Program-made: the position numbers and the translations under genes
In this document: positions 1 through 6,690 of the stretch, piece by piece
Position numbering within the stretch: position 1 is the stretch's first letter
Layout of the letters: the number at the start of each line of letters is the position of its first letter
Assembly (NCBI GenBank): GCA_023430465.1
Contig: JAEZAM010000087.1
Location: 1 to 36,495 of the forward strand
Source: Bacteroidota bacterium
GTDB lineage: Bacteria; Bacteroidota; Bacteroidia; Chitinophagales; Chitinophagaceae
Length of the DNA: 36,495 nucleotides
Direction of reading: 5' to 3'
The notes under the pieces: generated by a model
Told to the model about the DNA's origin: nothing
The model's database searches: none
What the model saw: the letters and a program-made list of their open reading frames with translations, nothing else

Positions 1-251
1 GCCTGCCTGCCGGAGCGAAGCGGAGGTAGGGTGCTGGGGGCTGGATGCTGGATGCTGGATCCCTGAGAGCGAGAAAGAGAGCGAGAGCGAACTCCCACCA
101 CTTTTTCATTTCTAATTTTTAATTACATACGTACGCCAAGGTCCCTGAGTAGCACATGAGCGCAGCGAATGGGCGTACCGAAGGGCCCTGAAGTCGGGAT
201 GCTGTAGAAGTGTGGACCTGCCTGCCGGCAGGCAAGGTGCGGAGCTCAACC
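1..251. repeat. Composite intergenic repeat island
   Basis: No coding region is supported here. Several repeat types are packed together. Positions 2-30 form an imperfect hairpin (CCTGCCT against AGGTAGG, loop containing GAGCGAAG). GCTGGAT occurs three times in tandem at 40-60, followed by a purine-rich GAGAGCGAG-type tract to about 90. GTACGCC (131-137) pairs with GGCGTAC (172-178), and AAGGTCCCTGA (138-148) recurs nearly unchanged at 181-191. A near-perfect 20-bp palindrome centred on GCCGGC lies at 217-237, and AACCTC-like hexamers run from 247 into the aroE stop codon. Part of this mixture recurs inverted at 27690-27790. It is probably a hotspot of dispersed repeats rather than a regulatory region, since the only neighbour is the 3' end of aroE. 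Confidence 0.7.
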
Positions 252-257
252 TAAACC

Positions 258-1004
258 TCAACCTAAGCGTGAAACCGTATTCCAAATTCTCCAACTTTCC
301 TCCGCCTGCAAGGCCAGCATATCACCACCATTCTTGACCACTGCACCCCGCCTGATCCCTTCTTCCAGGAACGCTGTCACCGGCGGGTTGTAGACCAGGT
401 CAAAGAGATAATGCTGCGACGTAATACCCTCATAGGGAATTGCTGGCCTCGATTGCACATCCGGATAGGTTCCGAGGGGCGTGGTATTGATAATAAGTTT
501 GTTGCCTGCGATATCTGAGGCACTCAGCGAATCATACGAGACTGCTGCAGGTGATCCATGCCGGGACACTAATATGTAGGGTATGTGCATTTGCTTCAGC
601 ACATAGCACACCGCTTTTGCTGCACCACCGGTTCCCAACACCAGCGCACTGTCGTGATGCGGGAGCAACTGTGGCATCAGTGACTCCCTGAACCCAACCA
701 CATCTGTGTTGAAGCCGGTTATCTTACCATCATCGATACGCAGGCAATTACAGGCACCAATTTCCGCTACTACCTGGTCCACTGCATCGAGGTAGGGCAG
801 CACCTGCTCCTTGTACGGTATCGTCACATTGAGTCCACACAAGCCTTCGGTTGCTGCGAGTAAAGCCGGCAGTTCGGTTATAGATGCAAGAGGGAATAGA
901 TTATAGCTGCAATCGGAGATCTTCTCCTGCGAGAATTTATTGGCAAAATATTTCCCGGAGAATGAATGACCCAACGGATAGCCTATGAGTCCAAACACCC
1001 GCAT
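258..1004 (-). CDS. aroE: Shikimate 5-dehydrogenase
   Basis: AroE reduces 3-dehydroshikimate to shikimate with NADPH in the cytoplasmic chorismate pathway. The 248-residue protein has the expected order of motifs: the shikimate-binding serines in GHSFSG (Ser14, Ser16), NVTIPYKE with catalytic Lys65, NTD with Asp101, the dinucleotide-binding loop GTGGAAKA (124-131), SR at 147-148 as in NADP-preferring members, and GGDMLALQ (226-233) near the end. The start is an ATG overlapping the stop of the upstream ComA-like gene as TGATG, which suggests translational coupling. The last codons (Val-Ser-Arg-Leu-Gly-stop) are read out of repeat-like sequence: GTTTCACGC followed by TTGAGG-type hexamers, so the natural C-terminus may have been altered. 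The length is at the short end of the family but complete. Confidence 0.95.
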   Translation of the reverse strand: MRVFGLIGYPLGHSFSGKYFANKFSQEKISDCSYNLFPLASITELPALLAATEGLCGLNVTIPYKEQVLPYLDAVDQVVAEIGACNCLRIDDGKITGFNTDVVGFRESLMPQLLPHHDSALVLGTGGAAKAVCYVLKQMHIPYILVSRHGSPAAVSYDSLSASDIAGNKLIINTTPLGTYPDVQSRPAIPYEGITSQHYLFDLVYNPPVTAFLEEGIRRGAVVKNGGDMLALQAEESWRIWNTVSRLG

Positions 1005-1774
1005 CAGGCGCCTTTTTTATCAAGGAAAAGGCTGAAGGTATCACCGCGCAGGCCGATGCGCATCGCTTCCATGGCGATCACTTCTGATGGTGCGATGTTA
1101 CCCAGGTTCACATTGCAGCCGATCAGCTCAATGAAATAAAGTTGTTGTGCCTTTTGTGGTGCTTCCCAGATGATCTTTTCTTCGGGGATCTGCGTAAGTA
1201 TCTCCTGCACCAGGCCTTCGCGAACTTCACCGCTGCCGCGATAGATACCCACGTTTCCTGCCTCGCGGGCCTCAGCGATCACATAGGTTGCACCTGCACT
1301 GAGTTCAGCGCGCATAAGTTCGATCCACTTATAGGGAGGGATAATATGTGCGGCATCTTTTGAACCAACCTCGCTCAATACAGTACCATGTTTCGTAAGT
1401 TTTTCAATATATCCGCATTTCTCGGCATGAGGAATAGTAATGGAACCATCACTCACCTCCATATAGTTTATACCGAAATCTTTACAAACAGAGATGTACT
1501 CATCAAACTGGTTGCGGATGAGGAAGGCTTCGAAAAGGGTGCCGCCGAAATAAATGGGCAGGTCATAAGAACGATACAGTTCCAGCTTCTCACGCAGGTT
1601 CGGGGTTACGTAGGATGTGCCAAAGCCTAACTTGATGATATCGATATGGGGATAGGAAACGGAAAGGAAGTTCTGGGCTTCGCTCAGGCTGAGTCCTTTA
1701 TCCATCACCATCGTAATTCCTGAAGTTCTCGGACGCCTGTTACGATCCGGCATTTGCGTGAGATTAAAATTCAT
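1004..1774 (-). CDS. comA: Phosphosulfolactate synthase family protein (ComA-like)
   Basis: The 256-residue protein matches the ComA family of TIM barrels, which add sulfite to phosphoenolpyruvate to give (2R)-phosphosulfolactate. Family blocks visible in order are TMVMDKG (21-27), DIIKLGFGTS (45-54), FGGTLFE (77-83), EVSDG (106-110), SEVGSKD (134-140), EAREAG (168-173), WEAPQKAQQ (203-211), NVNLGNI (221-227) and GLRGDT (241-246). In methanogens this is the first step of coenzyme M synthesis, and Bacillus makes sulfolactate from the same intermediate. No ComB, ComC or other sulfonate gene is nearby, so the product here is unknown. It is the first gene of a coupled pair with aroE. A perfect TAnnTTTG element lies about 75 bp upstream. 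Family assignment is firm; the physiological role is not. Confidence 0.85.
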   Translation of the reverse strand: MNFNLTQMPDRNRRPRTSGITMVMDKGLSLSEAQNFLSVSYPHIDIIKLGFGTSYVTPNLREKLELYRSYDLPIYFGGTLFEAFLIRNQFDEYISVCKDFGINYMEVSDGSITIPHAEKCGYIEKLTKHGTVLSEVGSKDAAHIIPPYKWIELMRAELSAGATYVIAEAREAGNVGIYRGSGEVREGLVQEILTQIPEEKIIWEAPQKAQQLYFIELIGCNVNLGNIAPSEVIAMEAMRIGLRGDTFSLFLDKKGA

Positions 1775-1849
1775 GCGTTTACAGTTTGTTTACAGAGCTT
1801 TTCTTCAATACCGGCGCAGCAGTGACTGCCACCCCTTTTTTTGCCGGCG

Positions 1850-1857
1850 CAAAAATA
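1850..1857 (-). promoter_or_regulatory. Candidate -7 promoter element for the ComA-like gene
   Basis: On the minus strand this reads TATTTTTG, a perfect match to Bacteroidota TAnnTTTG. No convincing -33 TTG is seen. It would give a leader of about 70 nt that contains GCAGTCACTGC, a possible small hairpin. The element overlaps a hairpin TTTTTGC-CGGC-GCAAAAA (1838-1855), which could instead belong to termination of the TPR gene. Confidence 0.35.
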
Positions 1858-1897
1858 AGAAAGAATGAATAACTGTTGAGGGAATCCTCGGGGTCCA

Positions 1898-3319
1898 TCA
1901 GTGAGACCTGTTCTTCTTATGACTGGCCAGCAGATCCACCACTTTCTGGTTCTGCAACATCGAAGGATTGATCTCGATAAATTTCCGCAACAGCTTTGGC
2001 GCAGCCTTCAATGCTTCTGCGAGCAGGAGGAGGGCTTCCTTCGACTGGCCTGTTGAGAGCAATATTGCCGCCTTATAATATTGAAACAGTGGTTTACCTC
2101 CGGTTATCGCCAGGGCCGCATCAGCCTGTTCAAGCGCTTCTTCATAATGACCGGCTTTGTACAGGCAGCGCACCAGCGCATCCCAGCCCGACACATTTTT
2201 AGGACGTACACGCACCACATTCAGGAAGCACTGAACGGCATCGCGCGTAAGTCCCATCTCCAGCTTGCATTCCCCCATCAGCAGGTTATACTCGGCCTGG
2301 TTACGATGCAGCCTGAGTGCAGTATCCAATTGCTTGATCGCACTTTGCCACTGACCTTCGTTGAAATAGGTGCAGGCAATCTTGTAAAATAATTTACTGT
2401 CCTCCTGGTTCAGGTGCGAAGCTTTTCGATAGTAGAATCTTGCCTGTGCATAGTTTCTTAACCTGTCATAGCAATGACCGATCGCCTCATAAATGACCAC
2501 TTCCGGTTTGGATAACTCTGTTACCTTCTCCAGCGCTTCGATCGCTTCTTTATACTTCCGCATCCGGATGTAAGCATCGCCCATGTTACGGTAGGCATAA
2601 TCGAATTTATCTTCTATCGTCACGGCGTATTGATAAGCGTCAATGGCCTTTTCATAAAGTTTCAAGCCCTGGTAAGCTGCGGCGAGGTTGAACCATGCCA
2701 GTTCGTTGTAAGGATATTCATCAATGATTTGCTGATGAAGCCGGATGCTCTCCTCATTTCGGCCGGTAAAGTCCGTCCAGAAACAAATCTTGTACAAAGC
2801 CTCCTCATTATTCGGCTCTTGCTCCAATACCATTTTCAGGCAATCAAAAAGTTTATCGAACTCCTCATAGTCATCGTAAACATCGGCAAGCTCAAACAGT
2901 AGCTCGATACGTTCCTCCCCTTCAAAGGCCTGCAGGGCTTCTTCCAGCAGGGCCACGGCTTTTGATTGCTGATCAAGAGCGAGATAGGCATCCGTTTTCA
3001 GGATGTACAGGTTGATATCCGAGCTGTCAAAGATGGCGGCCTGGTCCAGGATCTCCAGCGCCTCGGTATAGCGGCGGGTGATCAACAGCAGGTCGGCCTT
3101 CCGGATCAGCAGAGAGGCGGAATAGGGATACTGCTCGATGGCGCATTCAGCGGCCTCCAGCGCCCTGGGAATCTCCTCCCTGTCCTCGAAATAGTTGATG
3201 ATCTTTTCAAATGACTCTTCCTCCAGGAACGAGTGCCCCCTGCCCTGGCGTAGATTTTCAAATTGTCTTAGCAGCTCACGGAGCTGCTCTCTGTCTTCCT
3301 GGTAGGGGTTTTCTTTCAT
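1898..3319 (-). CDS. Tetratricopeptide repeat protein
   Basis: This 473-residue protein is built almost entirely of TPR units of about 34 residues, roughly from residue 35 to 455. Typical TPR spacing is visible in stretches such as AWFNLAAAYQGLKLYEKAIDA, AYRNMGDAYIRMRKYKEAIEA and LFYKIACTYFNEGQWQSAIKQ, each carrying the W/L-G/A-Y-A-P type positions. There is no signal peptide or membrane segment, so it is probably a cytoplasmic scaffold or adaptor. The N-terminus is strongly acidic (EDREQ, EEESFEK). It stands alone: the ComA-like gene follows after 123 bp and the next gene upstream is divergent. TPR proteins of this kind are common in Bacteroidota, and a specific partner cannot be named from the sequence. 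Confidence 0.85.
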   Translation of the reverse strand: MKENPYQEDREQLRELLRQFENLRQGRGHSFLEEESFEKIINYFEDREEIPRALEAAECAIEQYPYSASLLIRKADLLLITRRYTEALEILDQAAIFDSSDINLYILKTDAYLALDQQSKAVALLEEALQAFEGEERIELLFELADVYDDYEEFDKLFDCLKMVLEQEPNNEEALYKICFWTDFTGRNEESIRLHQQIIDEYPYNELAWFNLAAAYQGLKLYEKAIDAYQYAVTIEDKFDYAYRNMGDAYIRMRKYKEAIEALEKVTELSKPEVVIYEAIGHCYDRLRNYAQARFYYRKASHLNQEDSKLFYKIACTYFNEGQWQSAIKQLDTALRLHRNQAEYNLLMGECKLEMGLTRDAVQCFLNVVRVRPKNVSGWDALVRCLYKAGHYEEALEQADAALAITGGKPLFQYYKAAILLSTGQSKEALLLLAEALKAAPKLLRKFIEINPSMLQNQKVVDLLASHKKNRSH

Positions 3320-3559
3320 TATTCCTGTTTTGAACGTAAAAAAATGAAGAAACTAGATTGACGGTAACAAATGAGCGGAGGAAACGAATATCAACAAGTT
3401 AGGTGAAAGCCGGTGCTCCTGCCCTGGTCTAGTTTTCCCCAGATGTGTACAATTGTCAAAAAAGTTTTTCAAAATCATGTAACAAATCGATCCCGCCAGG
3501 CGTTAAATAAGTACTAAAACTTTTGGATAAACGGTATCTTTTTATCTAATTTTTAGCTT

Positions 3560-3567
3560 TACATTTG
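3560..3567 (+). promoter_or_regulatory. Candidate -7 promoter element for the small exported protein
   Basis: TACATTTG is a perfect match to TAnnTTTG. It ends only 7 bp before the presumed TTG start at 3575, so transcription would begin within a few bases of the start codon. A TTTG at 3522-3525 is too far upstream (34 bp) to be a standard -33 element. Confidence 0.45.
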
Positions 3568-3574
3568 TAAAACA

Positions 3575-3937
3575 TTGGCAAAGAAGACAAACATATCAAC
3601 TTCATTCACCCGCAAGGTCATTCTTTCCTTCGCACTGGCTACGGTCACCGCGGTAGCGTTCGCTACCCTTGGTAAGCCCGGTTTGAATAAGGAGCGGCCG
3701 CGTAAATCGTTGTTGTCTGTCAAGCAAGCCACACGCCCCGGCACCTTCTCTCTGCAGTCCGGTTATTCATTTCGCGGCAGCCAGGTGATTTCCGATGAAA
3801 ACAGGTATATCAGCGTCAACACGGTGATGACCTATCAACAGGGAAACATTACTTATAACCTGCCAATGCGCAAGAAAGTTGCATTGAATGGCAAGCTGGT
3901 TTTCAATCCTAACGCTGCCTCACGCGCTTCCCGTTAA
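3575..3937 (+). CDS. Small exported or membrane-anchored protein of unknown function
   Basis: The product is 120 residues if read from a TTG start. Residues 1-12 are basic and polar (MAKKTNIS..TRK) and residues 13-32 are hydrophobic (VILSFALATVTAVAFATLG), which looks like a signal peptide or single anchor. The remaining ~88 residues are basic and contain SGYSFRGSQVI and YISVNTVMTYQQGN, suggesting beta structure. No ATG is available upstream: the frame is closed by TAG at 3554-3556, and the first internal ATG would remove the signal-like segment. I do not recognise a family. It stands alone between divergent and convergent neighbours. The codon pattern and the signal-like N-terminus favour a real gene, but the start codon is uncertain. 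Confidence 0.6.
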   Translation: MAKKTNISTSFTRKVILSFALATVTAVAFATLGKPGLNKERPRKSLLSVKQATRPGTFSLQSGYSFRGSQVISDENRYISVNTVMTYQQGNITYNLPMRKKVALNGKLVFNPNAASRASR

Positions 3938-3965
3938 ATTGTTGGCTTTTTCTGAAACTTTGGGC

Positions 3966-4622
3966 TTAACGACCCATGCTTTCTTCGTACGTCATGACGC
4001 GGTAACCTGATTTCGGCAAATCGAATTTTGCTGCCGGTACCGGGTTGAAGTTGATGGAAGAAACGGTATAGGTTACCTTTTGCTTACCCAGTGTTGCCTC
4101 ATACTGCATGGCCAGGCCGGGAAGGTTCTTATTCAGGTACTGAAAATCGGTATTCCCCGGCACCAGGTCTTTTGTGAAATACACAGTGAATACGCTACCA
4201 TCGCTTAACGTGCCTATTGCTTTCTGGCAATTGTAACCGGCGATGGTCTTGAACTCATTCTCGTATTTGAACGTAATGCCTTCATATTTACGGTTGGAGG
4301 ACTTCCAGTTATCCGCCGTCATCCGGATCATATACTTCTGCTCGCCGTAATCTTTCAAAACAGTGATATTTCCATTTTTTCCGTCGATGATAGTGGACTG
4401 TGTACCCAGTGAGCTGATCATTTCCGAGCGGCTGGAGTTTCCCTTCAGGTAAATCACGCTAACTGCACCATCGAGCAGGTCAGCAGCCTGTGGGGTGGAA
4501 TTATTGGTATTTATAACGATATCATAAGAGATGGTCGCCTCCGTCAGTTTTTTCTGGGAAAAGCCGATAACTGGTAAAAGCATCATCATCCATAACCCTG
4601 AAAAAATGCGTGCGTATTTCAT
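3966..4622 (-). CDS. Exported GLPGLI/DUF4412-like protein
   Basis: This 218-residue protein has a clear signal peptide (MKYARIFSGLWMMMLLPVIGFSQ, cleavage near residue 22). The mature part resembles the GLPGLI family, exported proteins of unknown function that are widespread in Bacteroidota. Visible hallmarks are IAGYNCQKAIG (127-137), followed by a segment describing a transfer to YFTKDLVPG, then NLPGLAMQYEA (166-176), which is a variant of the name-giving Gly-Leu-Pro-Gly-Leu-Ile motif. A periplasmic or outer-membrane-associated location is likely. It lies 121 bp downstream of yidC, behind a good terminator, so it probably has its own promoter. Function is unknown. Confidence 0.75.
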   Translation of the reverse strand: MKYARIFSGLWMMMLLPVIGFSQKKLTEATISYDIVINTNNSTPQAADLLDGAVSVIYLKGNSSRSEMISSLGTQSTIIDGKNGNITVLKDYGEQKYMIRMTADNWKSSNRKYEGITFKYENEFKTIAGYNCQKAIGTLSDGSVFTVYFTKDLVPGNTDFQYLNKNLPGLAMQYEATLGKQKVTYTVSSINFNPVPAAKFDLPKSGYRVMTYEESMGR

Positions 4623-4682
4623 GTTCTGTTACCTGTTTAGTTGCCAGTAAGACGCACCAATTTAGCTAATAAGTTGCGTAAC

Positions 4683-4716
4683 AAAAAAATCCGTCCCGCC
4701 TTGCAGCGAAACGGAT
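4683..4716 (-). terminator. Rho-independent terminator of yidC
   Basis: On the minus strand ATCCGT and ACGGAT form the base of a stem, extended by CGC/GCG inside, followed directly by a run of seven T residues. It lies 28 bp after the yidC stop codon. Confidence 0.75.
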
Positions 4717-4743
4717 CTTGTTATGAGTAATTTAACGATTGGG

Positions 4744-6585
4744 TTATTTCTTACCCCGCTGCTGCATCTCTTTCATCTTCTTTTGCTGCTCCTGCATTTG
4801 CTCCATGCGCTCCTGCCATTTCGATTTGGTCTTTGGCTTCTTGCGGTTCTCCTCGATCTTCGCCAGGATCTTATCATGATCGATGATATAGTTCTGGATC
4901 ACAAACTGGAGTATCAGCGTAATGATATTTGATACGGTATAATACCATGTCAGGGCCGATGGAAGACGGTTGAAGATAAACAACAGGAAGATCGGGAACA
5001 CATATGGCATGTACTTCATTACCGGGTTGCTCTGATCAGGCGACATGCTCATGCTGTAGATCGATATCAGCAAACTGGTGACAACTGCGGTAATCGTGAA
5101 CAAACTCAGGTGATTGCCGAGCAGGAAGCTGAGCACCGGAACATCACCCCAGGTAATAATTGAATCATATGCAGACAGATCTTTTGCCCAGAGGAAATCC
5201 GCGCCACGCAGATCTACGCTGGAGCTAAAGAAACTAAATAGGGCGAAGAAGATCGGGATCTGGAGCAGGGCTGGTATACAACCACCCAGGGGGTTAACAC
5301 CCGCTTCGCGGAAAAGCTTCATCTGCTCCATGCTCATCGCCTGCTGATCACCGCCGAATTTCTCTTTCAGTTTGGAAATCTCGGGCCGCAATGCCTTCAT
5401 CTTCGCACCACTCAGGTAGCTTTTATAGCTCAACGGAGAAATCAGGAGACGGATGAACAGCGTCAGGAAGGCGATGACCCATCCATAGTTGCCCACAAAA
5501 CCCTTGATGATATCCCACACCGGCAATACCACGTATTTGTTTAGCGGCCGTACAAAGGCGTACATGCCCTGGCCGAGATTAATAAGTTTATCCAGTTTCT
5601 CATCATACTTCCGGAGTGTATGATAATCCGCGGGGCCATAGAAGAGATTAAAGCTGGCCTTATCTGTCTTGCTGACATCGAGCGTAAGATGCGAGGTTGA
5701 CTGAACAATTGTCTTTTTTTCATCCGGAGGTATCACCCACTCCATGGTGCCAGCGCTGAAAGGCGACTCTGCAATGAGATAGGCATTGAAAAAGCGCTGA
5801 CGTACGCCAACCCATTTCACAGGAGAAGTGAATTTCACATCCGATGTTTTAGCGATCGTGTGATAATCGAACTCACCGTCTTCAATGTAACCGACCTGGG
5901 TATTTTCTTTTTCAAATGAAATAGAAGATTCCTGCTGCGCGGCGTTGTATTGCCAGTCAAGCGTCATGACACCTTTGGTAAACAACTGGTCGGCTCCTTT
6001 GAACTGGATATCGAAATCCACCATGTATTCCTTTGGCCGGATGGTATACTGATGAACAATCGCCGTAGTGGATGCGCTGTCGCCGGAACTCAGCGTGAAG
6101 CTGAGCATTTTGGTTCCATCAGGATTGATGACGGAATCGATGCGGTTGAAAATAAGATTGGCCGTCTCATCTGTTGTGCCGGCACCGGTATTGATACGAT
6201 AGCTGAGTTTATCAAACTCGCTGTTGGCGAGCTTGACATGACCGCTATCCATGTTTTTGAATTGTTTGAGTTCGATCGAGCGGGGTTGGGCGCCCTTGCT
6301 GCTGAAGGCAATGCGGAAGACCTCGTTTTCAAGGTAAACGATCTGTTCGGTACCGCCTGCTTTAAAATTGCCCTGGCGCGCCACCTGCCCGAGCGAATCG
6401 GAGGTCTTTGCGTCCTGCTTCTGCACCAGCGTATCCATTTTGGGCTTGCTGGCATTCAGGATCGAATCCTGGCGGGCTTTCTCCCGTTGAAAAGTCAGTT
6501 GTTCCTGGCGGTTAAAATAAAAATATCCAAAGAAAAGACCCGCCAGCACTATAAAGCCGATGACGGTATTACGATCAAACTTCAT
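4744..6585 (-). CDS. yidC: Membrane protein insertase YidC
   Basis: YidC inserts and folds inner-membrane proteins, alone or with SecYEG. The 613-residue protein has the Gram-negative layout: an N-terminal membrane anchor (8-24), a large periplasmic beta domain (about 80-340) and the conserved C-terminal insertase core from about 355. The core contains WVIAFLTLFIRLLISPLSYKS with the hydrophilic-groove arginine Arg379, the cytoplasmic hairpin with MKALRPEISKLKEKF (396-410), the GVNPLGGCIPALLQIPIFFALF segment (429-450), and two more membrane segments before residue 570. The tail (571-613) is basic and glutamine-rich, fitting ribosome contact. The start ATG is the first after the upstream TATCTTTG promoter element. 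It follows pyrG by 105 bp. Confidence 0.97.
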   Translation of the reverse strand: MKFDRNTVIGFIVLAGLFFGYFYFNRQEQLTFQREKARQDSILNASKPKMDTLVQKQDAKTSDSLGQVARQGNFKAGGTEQIVYLENEVFRIAFSSKGAQPRSIELKQFKNMDSGHVKLANSEFDKLSYRINTGAGTTDETANLIFNRIDSVINPDGTKMLSFTLSSGDSASTTAIVHQYTIRPKEYMVDFDIQFKGADQLFTKGVMTLDWQYNAAQQESSISFEKENTQVGYIEDGEFDYHTIAKTSDVKFTSPVKWVGVRQRFFNAYLIAESPFSAGTMEWVIPPDEKKTIVQSTSHLTLDVSKTDKASFNLFYGPADYHTLRKYDEKLDKLINLGQGMYAFVRPLNKYVVLPVWDIIKGFVGNYGWVIAFLTLFIRLLISPLSYKSYLSGAKMKALRPEISKLKEKFGGDQQAMSMEQMKLFREAGVNPLGGCIPALLQIPIFFALFSFFSSSVDLRGADFLWAKDLSAYDSIITWGDVPVLSFLLGNHLSLFTITAVVTSLLISIYSMSMSPDQSNPVMKYMPYVFPIFLLFIFNRLPSALTWYYTVSNIITLILQFVIQNYIIDHDKILAKIEENRKKPKTKSKWQERMEQMQEQQKKMKEMQQRGKK

Positions 6586-6608
6586 CAGGAGTTAAAATTT
6601 AAAGACGG

Positions 6609-6616
6609 CAAAGATA
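6609..6616 (-). promoter_or_regulatory. Candidate -7 promoter element for yidC
   Basis: The minus strand reads TATCTTTG, a perfect TAnnTTTG, giving a leader of about 20 nt before the yidC ATG. No clear -33 TTG is seen at the usual distance. The leader has no Shine-Dalgarno sequence. Confidence 0.5.
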
Positions 6617-6627
6617 GGTGTTCTCAC

Positions 6628-6662
6628 CCAGTCCCCGCCTGAATCTCAGGCAGGTGTACTGG
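6628..6662. repeat. Imperfect palindrome between pyrG and yidC
   Basis: CCAGT (6628-6632) pairs with ACTGG (6658-6662), and GCCTGA (6637-6642) pairs with TCAGGC (6646-6651) around a 3-base loop. No T run follows on either strand, so it is a poor intrinsic terminator. The CCTGCCTG-like core links it to the repeats at 2-30, 217-237 and 36475-36495. Confidence 0.5.
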
Positions 6663-6690
6663 TAGTGCTAATCGACTGTTTCCGGGTACG

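Noticed and set aside
40..60. CRISPR-like tandem units (GCTGGAT three times)
   Set aside because: The units are 7 bp with no spacers; this is a short tandem repeat, not a CRISPR array.
5950..6642. 230-codon plus-strand frame opposite the yidC periplasmic domain
   Set aside because: It overlaps both yidC and its promoter region on the other strand, with no signal or domain.
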